64,000 nt of DNA from Providencia huaxiensis (GCF_002843235.3 NZ_CP031123.2:4340001-4404000); one strand, 5' to 3'; positions 18,701 to 27,309 are shown, numbered from the stretch's first letter. Numbers and translations: made by a program. Notes: a model not told the origin generated them from the sequence alone.

Positions 18701-18896
18701 GTTGCGTCACAAAACCTTGCATCAATTTAGCCGATGCGCCAGGGTATTGCGTAGCAATGGTGATCGTCGAGCTTTCTAGCTGTGGATATTGGCGAATAGG
18801 CAACTTACTCAACGCAAATAAACCAATTAACACAATCAGCGCACTGACTACGAGGGCCAGAACAGGCCGGCGAACAAAAATATCAGTAAATTTCAT
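15792..18896 (-). CDS. RND multidrug efflux permease, MexI-like
   Basis: 1034 aa from ATG 18896. I place the start there because AAGGAAGG lies just upstream and the family N-terminus MKFTDIFVRRPVLALVVSAL begins there; the longer open frame adds 29 unrelated residues. Twelve membrane segments with two large periplasmic loops. Proton-relay Asp-Asp in GLVVDDAIVVVENVHRHIEEG (around residues 400-420) and the HAE1 family signatures are present. Inner-membrane trimeric proton antiporter that expels toxic compounds with a fusion protein and outer-membrane factor. It follows the fusion protein by 10 bp. No outer-membrane factor gene is in this operon, so TolC is the likely partner. Confidence 0.88.
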   Translation of the reverse strand: MKFTDIFVRRPVLALVVSALIVLIGLFALSKLPIRQYPQLESSTITIATQYPGASAKLMQGFVTQPIAQAVSSVEGVDYLSSSSVQGSSLVTVRMELNRDSTQALAQVMAKVNQVRYKLPKEAYDPVIELSSGESTAVAYIGFSSTNLSIPALTDYISRVIEPMYSSIDGVAKVQVFGGQQLAMRLWLDADKLAGRGLTAADVAQAVRQNNYQAAPGKVKGEFVISNVYVNTDLTNVDEFRDLVIRNDGNGLVRLKDVGTIELGAASTETSGLMNGEPAIYLGLFATPTGNPLVIVDGMNQLMPDITKTLPPGVKVEMAFETSRFIKASIDQVINTLVEALLIVIAVIYLCLGSIRSVIIPILAIPLSMLGAAALMMAFGFSINLLTLLAMVLAIGLVVDDAIVVVENVHRHIEEGKSPVLAALIGAREVAGPVIAMTITLAAVYAPIGLMSGLTGALFKEFALTLAGAVIVSGIVALTLSPVMSSFMLNSKQNEGRMARMAETFFSTLAHYYTIVLNFSLKNRWLTGVIAIGVFISLPLLYQSAPRELAPVEDQSSVLTAIKSPQHANLEYVERFSRKLHDVFMELPETESTWIINGTDGPSASFGGTNLTSWEQRDRVASEIQGDLQGRVGDVEGNSIFVFQLPALPGSTGGLPIQMVLRSPQDYSVLYKTMEEIKQQARESGLFMVVDSDLDYNNPVVEIRINRSKANSLGIRMQDVGESLTLLVGENYINRFGMDGRSYDVIPQSIRSQRLTPEALSRHYVKSEAGTMIPLSTVVDINTQVEPNKLTQFNQQNAAIFQAIPAPGVTLGQAVAYLDEIANELPAGFSHDWQSDSRQYKQEGNTLAFAFMAALIIIYLVLAAQYESLVDPLIILITVPLSICGALIPLALGYATLNIYTQIGLVTLIGLISKHGILMVEFANELQTNEGLDRRHAILKAAQIRLRPILMTTAAMVIGLVPLLFATGAGANSRFGLGLVIVTGMLVGTLFTLFVLPTIYTLLARNHSATALTPRRYELAEANRLIKETEETSQ

Positions 18897-18906
18897 TGCG
18901 CCTTCC

Positions 18907-20016
18907 TTATGAACCTTGAGCCATGTTAGCGATAGGTTCAGACAATGTATCTTGAGCAACTGGGGTGACAGCAGAGCCGTCATTTAAGCGTAATTGCCCA
19001 GAGGTGACGACTTTATCGTTAGCACTCAAGCCATGCTCTATCTCAATTTTGCCATCCCAACGTTGCCCTGTTTTCACAGATACGCGCTTGACGGTCATCG
19101 CATCCCCTTCACCTTGTGTAATAAACACGGTATCGCCATAGGCGGTATATGTAACAGCGGTTTCTGGGATCGTAATGACTTCATTACTGGCTTGGCGAAC
19201 CACATTCACATTGGCGTACATCCCGGCTTTTAATGTGCCATCACTATTTTCTAGAGTGGCTTGCAGGGCGATAGTGCGTGACTTACCGATGAGTGGGTCA
19301 ATGGCCGTAATACGGGCTGGGAATGTTTTATTGGGATAAGCATCCACAGTAATATCAACAATTTGGCCTTGATGCAGTTCCGGAGAGGCCTGTTCATCTA
19401 AAGAGAAATTGAGCTTTAAGGTTTGGGTATCCACCAAGCTGGCGATGGCTTCACCGGGGTTTAAATATTGCCCTTCATGAACTTGGCGAATACCGATTGT
19501 CCCATCGAACGGGGCGCGGATTGTTTTTTGCGCAATCAATGCTTGGGTTTGGCGGATCAGGCCTTGGGCAATATCACGTTCAGCACGCGTGCTATCTACT
19601 TGAGCCTCTGCCACTAAATGTTGCGCAGATAATGAACGGGTTCTTTCGTATAAGCGAGCCGCATTACGCAACTGTGCTTGGTAGCGTGATAAATCAGCTT
19701 GTTCAACAGCATCATTGAGTTGCACTAATAATTGGCCTTTTTTGACTTGTTGGCCAGATTCAAATGCAATTTTCGTAATACGGCCATTGGTTTCCGCCGC
19801 GACTAAGACTTGGCTGCCAGCTTCTAATTCACCCACACCGTAAAAAGTGCGAGGTGCGGTATCTAAGCTAACAGGTGCCAACGCCACTTTTACGGGTGGA
19901 TACTGGTAGGCTGCTTGTTCGTCTTCTTCATTTTGGGCATAGGTCGAATAAATCGCGCTACCCGCCCCAACAGCAACTAAAACGGAACAAAGTGTCATTA
20001 TTGTTTTTTTATTCAT
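18907..20016 (-). CDS. RND membrane-fusion (periplasmic adaptor) protein, MexH-like
   Basis: 369 aa. One N-terminal membrane anchor or signal (residues 1-27, no lipobox Cys), then the adaptor layout: a lipoyl half-motif VLVAAETNGRITKIAFESGQ, a coiled-coil hairpin (about residues 105-160), a second lipoyl half KTIRAPFDGTIGIRQVHEGQ, and beta-barrel and membrane-proximal domains. It bridges the pump to the outer-membrane channel across the periplasm. AAGGAAAATTTA precedes ATG 20016. It lies between the DoxX-like gene (12 bp) and the permease (10 bp), the same order as mexG-mexH-mexI. Confidence 0.88.
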   Translation of the reverse strand: MNKKTIMTLCSVLVAVGAGSAIYSTYAQNEEDEQAAYQYPPVKVALAPVSLDTAPRTFYGVGELEAGSQVLVAAETNGRITKIAFESGQQVKKGQLLVQLNDAVEQADLSRYQAQLRNAARLYERTRSLSAQHLVAEAQVDSTRAERDIAQGLIRQTQALIAQKTIRAPFDGTIGIRQVHEGQYLNPGEAIASLVDTQTLKLNFSLDEQASPELHQGQIVDITVDAYPNKTFPARITAIDPLIGKSRTIALQATLENSDGTLKAGMYANVNVVRQASNEVITIPETAVTYTAYGDTVFITQGEGDAMTVKRVSVKTGQRWDGKIEIEHGLSANDKVVTSGQLRLNDGSAVTPVAQDTLSEPIANMAQGS

Positions 20017-20028
20017 TAAATTTTCCTT

Positions 20029-20457
20029 CTATTTCTGCGCTTTTAGCGCGAAATAAAGACCTCTAAAATGCCCTGCAATGGCGATAGCGATTAAGCCCCC
20101 AATAACGGCGATATGTTCAACAGCCCAAAACATCGCGATTTGAGCTTGTTCTCCCGTGTAGCTCCAAAAGGTGTGGACAACCACAATAGTGAGGAACAAA
20201 AACACGGCTAATGCCCCAGTACCAAGCCATAAAAGACGATTAAATAGCACAAGAACGGAGCCAACTAACATGACAGCAGCAGAAGCAATATTGAAAAACC
20301 AATCTGGGTGAAGACCTGCAGCACGCATTTCAGCCAGACTATTTTCATAATCAAAAACTTTGGCTAAACCAGATGAAATAAATAAAACCAAGATTAGTAA
20401 GCGAGCAATAAGCCATAAGCTATTGCTTTCTAACATTTTGGTAATCACCGATGGCAT
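20029..20457 (-). CDS. DoxX-family inner-membrane protein, MexG-like
   Basis: 142 aa with four membrane segments, LARLLILVLFISSGLAKVFDYENS being the DoxX family start. I choose ATG 20457 because AAGGGG is about eight bases before it; the longer frame starts with TTG and has no ribosome site. In Pseudomonas, mexG encodes a DoxX-type protein that heads mexGHI-opmD and is linked to phenazine handling. Here it is the first gene after a SoxR-type promoter, so it is likely induced by redox-cycling compounds. Confidence 0.82.
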   Translation of the reverse strand: MPSVITKMLESNSLWLIARLLILVLFISSGLAKVFDYENSLAEMRAAGLHPDWFFNIASAAVMLVGSVLVLFNRLLWLGTGALAVFLFLTIVVVHTFWSYTGEQAQIAMFWAVEHIAVIGGLIAIAIAGHFRGLYFALKAQK

Positions 20458-20508
20458 AAACCTATCCCCTTTAAAAAATAACCTCAATTGACAAACTAGC
20501 AGGGTCGC

Positions 20509-20539
20509 ACTATAAAACCTTAAGTTAAGTTGAGGTCAA
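20509..20539 (-). promoter_or_regulatory. SoxR-controlled promoter of the DoxX/RND operon
   Basis: Read on the minus strand: -35 TTGACC (20534-20539), a 19-bp spacer, -10 TATAGT (20509-20514). The spacer holds CCTTAAGTTAAGTTGAGG (20518-20535, plus strand), which differs at two positions from the E. coli soxS SoxR box CCTCAAGTTAACTTGAGG as remembered. The over-long spacer with the dyad inside is the hallmark of MerR/SoxR-activated promoters. Confidence 0.85.
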
Positions 20540-20555
20540 GCAAAGGTGAGCTAAA

Positions 20556-21053
20556 ATGGCGGATAAAGACACAAAAACGATAAAACCTCAGAAAAATGAG
20601 GGGAGAAAAATTGATTTTACGCGGGCATTAACGGTGGGTGAGGTGGCAAAACGCGCTGGAGTGCCTGTCTCCACAGTCCATTTTTATGAGTCAAAGGGAC
20701 TAATTCAAAGTACTCGTACTCAAGGGAATCAGCGACGATTTCATTCTGTTGTCCTTCGTTATATCGCCATTATTAAAGTTGCACAAAGTACGGGGATCCC
20801 ATTACATGAAATTCAAGAGGCATTAGGGCGTTTCCCTGCAAATAGCGCACTAACTTCAGAGCAATGGAAGGAGATGTCGACACAGTGGCGTAAGTCTTTA
20901 GATAAGCGTATTCGGCAATTGACTCGTTTACGTAATGAATTGGATAACTGTATTGGTTGTGGTTGCTTATCACTCAGTGACTGCCCGTTGCGTAACCCTG
21001 ATGATGTACTTGGTAGGAGAGGACCCGGTGCCCGTATTTTAGAGCGTCCATGA
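20556..21053 (+). CDS. soxR: Redox-sensing transcriptional activator SoxR
   Basis: 165 aa. MerR-type winged helix at residues 25-95 ([43 protein letters not shown]) and the [2Fe-2S] motif [12 protein letters not shown] with Cys132, Cys135, Cys137 and Cys143 in the exact SoxR spacing, then PLRNP. There is an N-terminal extension of about 13 residues relative to E. coli SoxR. Oxidation of the cluster by redox-cycling drugs switches it to an activator. It is divergent from the pump operon, with the SoxR box between them; no soxS is next to it, so the pump itself appears to be the direct target. Confidence 0.93.
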   Translation: MADKDTKTIKPQKNEGRKIDFTRALTVGEVAKRAGVPVSTVHFYESKGLIQSTRTQGNQRRFHSVVLRYIAIIKVAQSTGIPLHEIQEALGRFPANSALTSEQWKEMSTQWRKSLDKRIRQLTRLRNELDNCIGCGCLSLSDCPLRNPDDVLGRRGPGARILERP

Positions 21054-21099
21054 GTTACTTTATTAATTTCTGCGATTAATCATACTTTTCATTATTTGG

Positions 21100-21123
21100 A
21101 TAGCCACTGCTGAAAGTGGCTAT
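21100..21123 (+). terminator. Hairpin terminator after soxR
   Basis: 9-bp perfect stem ATAGCCACT / AGTGGCTAT with loop GCTGAA, followed by TTTAAC. Short T-run. Confidence 0.65.
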
Positions 21124-21285
21124 TTAACGATTTATATCATCACCTTGCTATTTAAATTACCGCACATAGTGGATATTTTTTGCGTCCATCGGCTACCCCT
21201 TTCCAACATATTTGCGTAACTATTCGTTATGTTAATTTTTTGTGAACTCATTGTAACTAAGTGAGAAGAAAAGAGGGTAGCAAAG

Positions 21286-22071
21286 ATGAAAGGCTTGAAT
21301 AATAAGATTGCCATTGTGACTGGGGGAGCGACCAAAATTGGTGCAACCGTTGCGAAGGTATTAAGTGACTACGGCGTTAAAGTCACGATTTTTGATATTG
21401 ATACCTTGAATGGTGAAAAGGTAGCTCAAAGTGAGCCCAATATTGATTTTCTTCCTGTCGATATCACTGACGACCAACAACTTAAACAAGGCATTGATCG
21501 TGTTGCGCAAAAATATGGCCAACTCGATTTTTTAGTTAATCTGGCAGCCACTTATCTTGATGAAGGCCAGTTATCTACAAGGCAGGATTGGCTTACTGCG
21601 TTGAATATCAATGTGGTGAGTGCGGTGATGGCAGCGCAGTTTGCCAAAGTGCATTTCGCAAAATCAGGCAAAGGCGCCATCGTCAATTTTACCAGTATTT
21701 CTTCTTCTGTCGCCCAAACAGGCCGCTGGCTCTATCCCGCCTCTAAAGCCACTATGTTGGAGGTAACTCGCAGCCAAGCAATGGATTATGCGGCTGAAGG
21801 AATTCGTGTGAATTCCGTTTCTCCGGGGTGGACTTGGTCCCGAGTTATGGATGAAATCACGGGGGGTGACCGTCAAAAAACAGACCGTGTTGCCGCTGAT
21901 TACCACTTATTAAAACGCGTCGGTGACCCGGAAGAAGTCGCTCAAGTTGTCGCGTTCCTGCTATCTGATTTGGCCAGTTTTGTTACAGGTGCAGATTACG
22001 CTGTCGATGGCGGTTATTCCGCTATGGGGCCTGAACAGGCTAAACCCGCAATTCCCCGTCTTGCACAGTAA
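21286..22071 (+). CDS. Short-chain dehydrogenase/reductase (IifB-type role proposed)
   Basis: 261 aa classical SDR. Cofactor motif VTGGATKIG near residue 11, a VNLAAT variant of the NNAG motif, catalytic SSS...YPASK (Tyr and Lys around residues 151-155), and a C-terminal VTGADYAVDGGYSAMGP. It oxidises or reduces an alcohol/ketone with NAD(P) in the cytoplasm. It is first of an operon with a StyA/indole-oxygenase-type monooxygenase and a flavin reductase; in described indole-oxidising clusters an SDR turns indole-2,3-dihydrodiol into 3-hydroxyoxindole, and I propose that role. GAGGG precedes ATG 21286. Confidence 0.8.
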   Translation: MKGLNNKIAIVTGGATKIGATVAKVLSDYGVKVTIFDIDTLNGEKVAQSEPNIDFLPVDITDDQQLKQGIDRVAQKYGQLDFLVNLAATYLDEGQLSTRQDWLTALNINVVSAVMAAQFAKVHFAKSGKGAIVNFTSISSSVAQTGRWLYPASKATMLEVTRSQAMDYAAEGIRVNSVSPGWTWSRVMDEITGGDRQKTDRVAADYHLLKRVGDPEEVAQVVAFLLSDLASFVTGADYAVDGGYSAMGPEQAKPAIPRLAQ

Positions 22072-22106
22072 GACACCACTTTAACTATTTTGTAGAGGAA
22101 AATACT

Positions 22107-23351
22107 ATGCGTCGTATTGCTATCGTCGGTGGTGGTCAAGCGGGTATGCCATTAGCTTTAGGCCTACTCAATAAAGGTTATGAAGTCACGGTTGCAACAA
22201 ACCGCACTCCAGATGACGTTAAAAATGGCCGAGTGATGTCGAGCCAGTGCATGTTCGATATTTCACTGCAATTTGAACGCGATTTAGGTATTAATTTTTG
22301 GGAAGAACAGTGTCCGCCGGTTGAAGGAATTGGCTTTACGGTTCCTCATCCCGAAAAAGCGGGGGAAAAAGTAATTTCTTGGCGTTCACGTCTCGATAAT
22401 TATGCCCAAGCTGTCGACCAACGTATCAAAATGCCTTACTGGATGGAGTTATTTGCAGCTCGTGGCGGTAATTTACGCATTGAAGATGTTGGTATTGCAG
22501 AACTGGAACGCTTAGCGCAAACACACGATTTAGTCGTGTTAGCGGGTGGAAAAGGGGAAATTGTTAAACTGCTTGAGCGCGATGCTAGCCGCTCACCTTA
22601 TGACAAACCACAACGCGCCTTGGCATTGACTTATGTGCATGGCATGTTACCAACGCCAGAGTTCTCACAAGTTTCTTTCAACTTGATCCCCGGTGTTGGT
22701 GAGTATTTTGTATTCCCATCACTGACGAATAGCGGTGATTGCCACATTATGGTGTTTGAAGGGATCCCCGGAGGGCCGATGGATCAGTGGAATGACGCAC
22801 GTACTCCACAGGAACACTTGGCTTACAGTAAAAAAATTCTCAATACCTATTTACCTTGGGAAGCAGAGCGTTGTCATCATGTTGAGTTAACTGATGATAA
22901 TGGCATTTTAGCCGGAAGATTTGCACCAACAGTGAGAAAACCGGTGTTAACTCTACCATCAGGCAACATTGTGTTTGGTCTAGGAGACGCATTAGTAACT
23001 AATGACCCACTAACGGGGCAAGGTTCAAATAATGCCACCAAGGCTTGTAAAGTCTATTATGACGCTATTTTAGCCCATGGTGATAAGCCTTACACTGCCG
23101 AGTGGATGAATGACACATTTGAGCAGTTCTGGAAGTATGGCCGCCATGTTGTGGAATGGACCAATTCCTTACTCGCCCCTCCTGAGCCCCATATTTTACA
23201 CTTATTAGATGCAGCCCAGCAGTTGCCATCCTTAGCACACACCATCGCCAATGCCTTTAATTACCCGCCCGTATTATTCCCTTGGTGGAAAGATGGGGCT
23301 GCCTGTGAGGCCTATATTCAATCGCAAATGATGGAAGAAGCTCGAGCTTAA
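22107..23351 (+). CDS. StyA/indole-oxygenase-type FAD monooxygenase
   Basis: 414 aa. N-terminal FAD-binding GGGQAGMPLALGLL (residues 8-21) and VTVATNRTPDDVKNGRV, then MSSQCMFD and a C-terminal GDALVTNDPLTGQGSNNATKA FAD motif (around residue 300), all characteristic of the two-component styrene/indole monooxygenase oxygenase subunit (group E flavoprotein). It uses reduced FAD from a partner reductase, encoded next door, to epoxidise styrene-like or indole double bonds. Family members often form indigo from indole. AGAGGAAA precedes the ATG; the stop overlaps the upstream-most ATG of the reductase gene. Confidence 0.87.
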   Translation: MRRIAIVGGGQAGMPLALGLLNKGYEVTVATNRTPDDVKNGRVMSSQCMFDISLQFERDLGINFWEEQCPPVEGIGFTVPHPEKAGEKVISWRSRLDNYAQAVDQRIKMPYWMELFAARGGNLRIEDVGIAELERLAQTHDLVVLAGGKGEIVKLLERDASRSPYDKPQRALALTYVHGMLPTPEFSQVSFNLIPGVGEYFVFPSLTNSGDCHIMVFEGIPGGPMDQWNDARTPQEHLAYSKKILNTYLPWEAERCHHVELTDDNGILAGRFAPTVRKPVLTLPSGNIVFGLGDALVTNDPLTGQGSNNATKACKVYYDAILAHGDKPYTAEWMNDTFEQFWKYGRHVVEWTNSLLAPPEPHILHLLDAAQQLPSLAHTIANAFNYPPVLFPWWKDGAACEAYIQSQMMEEARA

Positions 23352-23365
23352 TGGGGGATATCAGT

Positions 23366-23902
23366 ATGTCTATGATTGCAGAGGATACACTCATGTGTGA
23401 TAGGGAATGGGGCGATACCGAATTTGAATCAAAAATATTGCGTAATCTGCTGGGGTGCTATCCAACAGGGGTTGCGATTGTTACCACTCGAACTGCAGAT
23501 GGCCGTGATGTTGGGTTGACTATCAACTCGTTTGCATCGCTATCACTTGACCCACCGCTAGTGTTATGGAGCTTAGTGAACCATTCACCAAACTTATCCG
23601 TATTTCGTGATTGCTCTCATTTCACTATCAATATCTTAGGTCACGGGCACCAAGAACTTGCAATGCGTTTTGCGAACCCGCGTATCGAAAATAAATTTGA
23701 AGATGTGGCGATTCACCTTACACCAGAAGGTATTCCCGCATTGCACGGAGCGATAGCGACATTGGTATGTGAAAACCATAAACAAGACACGATTGGCGAC
23801 CACTTATTGATGGTGGGGCATGTTCGCCGTATCGGCAGTGAAACGGGTAAGCCACTAGTGTTCCATGGCGGTAGTTTTACTGCATTACATGACGCGCCTT
23901 AA
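23366..23902 (+). CDS. Flavin reductase component (StyB/HpaC family)
   Basis: 178 aa from ATG 23366, chosen because GGGGGAT lies six bases upstream; an alternative ATG at 23351 overlaps the previous stop. Flavin-reductase fold: LLGCYPTGVAIVTTRTADGRDVGLTINSFASLSLDPPLVLWSL is split over residues 24-66, followed by HFTINILG. It supplies reduced flavin using NAD(P)H to the adjacent oxygenase. Positional pairing with the StyA-like gene makes it the natural partner. Confidence 0.87.
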   Translation: MSMIAEDTLMCDREWGDTEFESKILRNLLGCYPTGVAIVTTRTADGRDVGLTINSFASLSLDPPLVLWSLVNHSPNLSVFRDCSHFTINILGHGHQELAMRFANPRIENKFEDVAIHLTPEGIPALHGAIATLVCENHKQDTIGDHLLMVGHVRRIGSETGKPLVFHGGSFTALHDAP

Positions 23903-23916
23903 GTGAGGAAGAGACT

Positions 23917-24699
23917 ATGAACCAGCAAGTATTAATGACATTCGCAACACAATTGCAGGAAGGGAACATTCAAGTTATTGACCTGACACAAACGTTATCG
24001 CCTTCATTTCCAGCTCTGCAATTGCCTGAACAGTTCGGGCAAGTCTGGTCATTTAGCATGGAACAGATTTCTCGCTACGATGATAACGGCCCTGCATGGT
24101 ATTGGAATAATTTTAGTTGCGGAGAACATACCGGGACGCATTTTGATGCGCCAATTCATTGGATTAGCGGTAAAGACCAAATCAATAATACGGTGGACAC
24201 CATTCCAGTGGAAAACTTTGTGGCGCCAGCCGTTGTGGTAGATGCCAGTGCGGAAGTGGCTCAAAACCCTGACTGGGTATTAACTGTCGAGTTTCTGCAA
24301 AAGTGGGAAGAAAAGCACGGCACAATTCCTAAAGCCGCTTGGGTACTTTTTAGAACTGATTGGTCGAAAAAGGCGAATGACCCAGTTGCCTACGTCAGTA
24401 TGCGTGAAGATGGTGCGCACACGCCGGGGCCATCTCAAGAAGCGGTAGAATGGCTTATTCACCAGCGTGATGTTAAAGGGTTTGGTGTTGAAACTATAAA
24501 TACGGATGCAGGGCAGTCATATAGTTGGCCGGTTCCTTACCCTTGCCATACTTTAATGCATGGTCACAATAAATATGGCCTGCAATGTTTGACGAACCTC
24601 GACAAACTGCCTGCGACTGGTGTCGTGATTGTTGCTGCGCCACTTAAAATTGAAGGTGGCTCAGGCAGCCCATTACGTGTACTCGCACTTGTGGGGTGA
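23917..24699 (+). CDS. Cyclase-family metallohydrolase, isatin-hydrolase-like
   Basis: 260 aa. Cyclase (PF04199-type) family: GEHTGTHFDAPIHW near residue 68 supplies the HxGTHxD metal ligands, and a second conserved area ends in SGSPLRVLAL. Members include kynurenine formamidase and isatin hydrolase, which opens isatin to isatinate in a Mn-dependent step; related proteins also occur in indole-oxidation clusters (as I recall, IifA). Given its neighbours I favour an oxindole-type substrate such as isatin or 3-hydroxyoxindole. GAGGAAGAG precedes the ATG. Confidence 0.8.
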   Translation: MNQQVLMTFATQLQEGNIQVIDLTQTLSPSFPALQLPEQFGQVWSFSMEQISRYDDNGPAWYWNNFSCGEHTGTHFDAPIHWISGKDQINNTVDTIPVENFVAPAVVVDASAEVAQNPDWVLTVEFLQKWEEKHGTIPKAAWVLFRTDWSKKANDPVAYVSMREDGAHTPGPSQEAVEWLIHQRDVKGFGVETINTDAGQSYSWPVPYPCHTLMHGHNKYGLQCLTNLDKLPATGVVIVAAPLKIEGGSGSPLRVLALVG

Positions 24700-24702
24700 G
24701 GT

Positions 24703-26316
24703 ATGACAACAAACTCAACCCCTCAGGTCATTGTGGTGGGCAGTGGGATGAACTCCTTGATGTGTGCTGCCTTGTTGGCAGTACGTGGAAAATCCGTCCT
24801 CGTTCTTGAGCGAAATGATCGCTTAGGGGGCTGCATTCGCACTGAAAATTTATTTGAGGGCTATACCCACGATCTCCTTTCTTGTTGGTACTCCTTATTT
24901 GTTGGTAGCCCTGGCTACCAAGAGCTCGAACCCTATTTAAAGCAGTATGGATTAGAATTTGCACAATGTGATTATTCAACGGGTCTAGTGCAACCGGATG
25001 GCCAATCAATAGCACTAAAACGCGATATTTCTGAAGCGGCCAAGCAGCTCGACCAGTTGGCTCCGGGGGATGGCCTTGCATTTCGTAAGATGGCGGAACA
25101 ACTATTTACACAAGATGCAGCGCTCACATTTGGCCTATTGGGACAAAACCCATACAGCGCCAATATGCTGAAATTATTATTTTCAGAATGGCGAAAACGT
25201 GGGGTCGATGGCTTGCTTGATTTTGCAAAAGCTGGAATAGAAAGCTTTCGCCGTTGGTCAGAACGTGAATTGCAGCACGATTTTAGCCGAGCTTTGATGG
25301 CGCCATGGGTATTACATACCGGACTTGGGCCGGATGAAGCCAGTTCTGCATTAATTGGCAAATTGACTTTTGCCGCGGTGGTCGCTGGTGGCATGCCTGT
25401 GGTGAAAGGCGGTAGCGCTCGTATCGTGGAAGCGTTTGCAAAGGTTATTGAAGCGCACGGCGGTCAGTTAAAAACGGGTATGCACGTTGAAAAAATCATC
25501 ACCACAGGTGAGGGGAAAAACCAACGGGCAACAGGTGTGAAGGTGAATGGGCAAGTCATTGCAGCCTCTGAAAGCGTGGTTTGTAACGTTACCCCAACGC
25601 AGTTGTATGGTTCATTACTCGAAAATATTTCGCCACAAGTGAGGGAAAAAGCGAGAGGTTACCGTTATGGGCGTGCAGGTATGCAAATTCATTTTGCTTT
25701 AAGCGCCCCTCCCCCTTGGTGCAATCCTGAGCTGTTAAATGTACCACTGGTGCATTTCACTGAAAGCATGGAGCAGGTGTGTTTGTCGGTGACACAGGCA
25801 AATAATGGTTATTTACCCGATAAACCGACATTTGGTATTGGCCAACCTACTGCACTTGATCCCAGTCGAGCCCCCGATGGTGGGTGGATCTTATGGATCC
25901 AGATGCAAGAGTTACCTCGAATTTTAAAAGGGGATTCTGCTGGTGAAATTTCAATACCCGATGATGGACGTTGGAATGAGCAAGTGCGAGAGGCTGTTGC
26001 CGATCGAATTCAACAGCGTTTAGAGCTGGTAATGCCTGGCTTTTCTCATTTGATAGTGGGACGTAAGGCAATCTCTCCCGCTGACTTAGAAAACGACAAC
26101 TGTAACCTTGTTGGTGGCGATCCTTATTCAGGGACGTGCTCCCCCGATCAGTTCTTCTGGTTGCGGCCTTTCGCAGCGACTGGCCAGACAAAAACACATC
26201 AAACTGCAGTCAAAAACCTTTTTCATATTGGCGCTTCAACGCACCCCGGCCCCGGTTTGGGTGGCGGTTCAGGTTACCTTGTTGCCCAAAAATTAGCAGT
26301 CAAACGCAGGACATAA
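24703..26316 (+). CDS. FAD-dependent oxidoreductase (phytoene-desaturase-like fold)
   Basis: 537 aa. N-terminal dinucleotide-binding VVGSGMNSLMCAALLAVRGKSVLVLE followed by RLGGCIRT (residues 9-48), a MPVVKGGSARIVEAF segment around residue 230 and a C-terminal GASTHPGPGLGGGSGYLVA that closes the FAD site. This is the CrtI/amine-oxidase superfamily pattern. Its substrate is unknown. It follows the cyclase gene by three bases, so it likely oxidises an intermediate of the same route, for example 3-hydroxyoxindole to isatin; that assignment is inference. Confidence 0.78.
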   Translation: MTTNSTPQVIVVGSGMNSLMCAALLAVRGKSVLVLERNDRLGGCIRTENLFEGYTHDLLSCWYSLFVGSPGYQELEPYLKQYGLEFAQCDYSTGLVQPDGQSIALKRDISEAAKQLDQLAPGDGLAFRKMAEQLFTQDAALTFGLLGQNPYSANMLKLLFSEWRKRGVDGLLDFAKAGIESFRRWSERELQHDFSRALMAPWVLHTGLGPDEASSALIGKLTFAAVVAGGMPVVKGGSARIVEAFAKVIEAHGGQLKTGMHVEKIITTGEGKNQRATGVKVNGQVIAASESVVCNVTPTQLYGSLLENISPQVREKARGYRYGRAGMQIHFALSAPPPWCNPELLNVPLVHFTESMEQVCLSVTQANNGYLPDKPTFGIGQPTALDPSRAPDGGWILWIQMQELPRILKGDSAGEISIPDDGRWNEQVREAVADRIQQRLELVMPGFSHLIVGRKAISPADLENDNCNLVGGDPYSGTCSPDQFFWLRPFAATGQTKTHQTAVKNLFHIGASTHPGPGLGGGSGYLVAQKLAVKRRT

Positions 26317-26390
26317 TAAATCGACAAAGGATTTGCGACATAACAGGTAAAGCACACACAGTAAGACAACCCACTATGGCAGGAAATATG

Positions 26391-27284
26391 ATGAAAAAAA
26401 TAACAATCAGTAAGCTTGTAGCAGGTTCGTGTCTCAGCGTACTTTCGTTTGGTGCGATTGCCACTGAAGGTGGCGGTTTAGGGGTATATCCCGATGGGCT
26501 AGAAAACTTTATGTCAGGGGCACTGCCACCGCAAGGGGTACATGTACTGATGTATGGGGGAAATGCACATTATGACAGCGTTCGTGATAATAAAGGGGAT
26601 AAAATACCGGTTCCAGGTTTTAGTGTGAATGTTAACGTATTGGCACCGCGTTTTATTTGGGTGACTGATCAAAAAGTTTTCGGTGGTGATCTGGCTTTCC
26701 ATACCATTGTGCCGTTGCTAGATGTAACCGCAAAAGCAGCAGGCCAAAAAGAGACCAGTCGGGGTCTCGGCGATGTCACATTTGGTCCTGCATTAGGGTT
26801 TCATCCATCGGCGGATTTACACTATGTGGTTGGGCTAGATGCGTATGCCCCAACAGGTAAATACAGCAAGACAGACCCATCAAGTTTAGGTAAAAATTAT
26901 TGGGCGCTGCAACCGGTTTGGGCAATCAGTTATATACCGCCTGTTGGTGTAAATGCAGATTTGAAAATGATGTATGACTTTAACTTCCGTAATAACGATA
27001 CGAAAACCCGCTCAGGGCAAGCATTTCACGCTGATTATGCACTAGGGTGGGGGTTTGGAAATGGTTGGGTGGCAGGTATTGGTGGCTATGCATTTTTGCA
27101 AATGACCGATGATAGCGGCCCGAATTCAGCTCAAGGCAAAGCTCGCGCATACTCAGTAGGGCCTTCGATTCGTTATGCAAACCCTCAGGGGTGGTTATTT
27201 ACTGCAAAATGGGAAAAAGATTTTGAAGTTAGAAACCGGCCTGAAGGTTCACAAATTTATTTGAAAGCATCAATTCCATTCTAA
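26391..27284 (+). CDS. Outer-membrane channel of the SphA / phenol-degradation MetA type
   Basis: 297 aa from ATG 26391, favoured by AGGA six bases upstream and a clean signal peptide (residues 1-23, ending GAIA); the longer open frame overlaps the FAD oxidoreductase and is not real there. The mature part begins EGGGLGVYPDGLENFMSGALPPQG, with beta-strand alternation and terminal LKASIPF, typical of the barrel family found beside aromatic-degradation genes. It probably admits the aromatic substrate through the outer membrane. Last gene of the operon. Confidence 0.8.
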   Translation: MKKITISKLVAGSCLSVLSFGAIATEGGGLGVYPDGLENFMSGALPPQGVHVLMYGGNAHYDSVRDNKGDKIPVPGFSVNVNVLAPRFIWVTDQKVFGGDLAFHTIVPLLDVTAKAAGQKETSRGLGDVTFGPALGFHPSADLHYVVGLDAYAPTGKYSKTDPSSLGKNYWALQPVWAISYIPPVGVNADLKMMYDFNFRNNDTKTRSGQAFHADYALGWGFGNGWVAGIGGYAFLQMTDDSGPNSAQGKARAYSVGPSIRYANPQGWLFTAKWEKDFEVRNRPEGSQIYLKASIPF

Positions 27285-27309
27285 CTAATTATAGACATTC
27301 CTTTTTTCT

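Noticed and set aside
18897..18983. 29-residue N-terminal extension of the RND permease
   Set aside because: It overlaps the fusion-protein gene and lacks homology; the family start and AAGGAAGG support ATG 18896.
26136..26390. Longer 382-codon version of the outer-membrane channel overlapping the FAD oxidoreductase
   Set aside because: The N-terminal 85 residues read out of frame through the upstream gene; a good ribosome site and signal peptide start at 26391.
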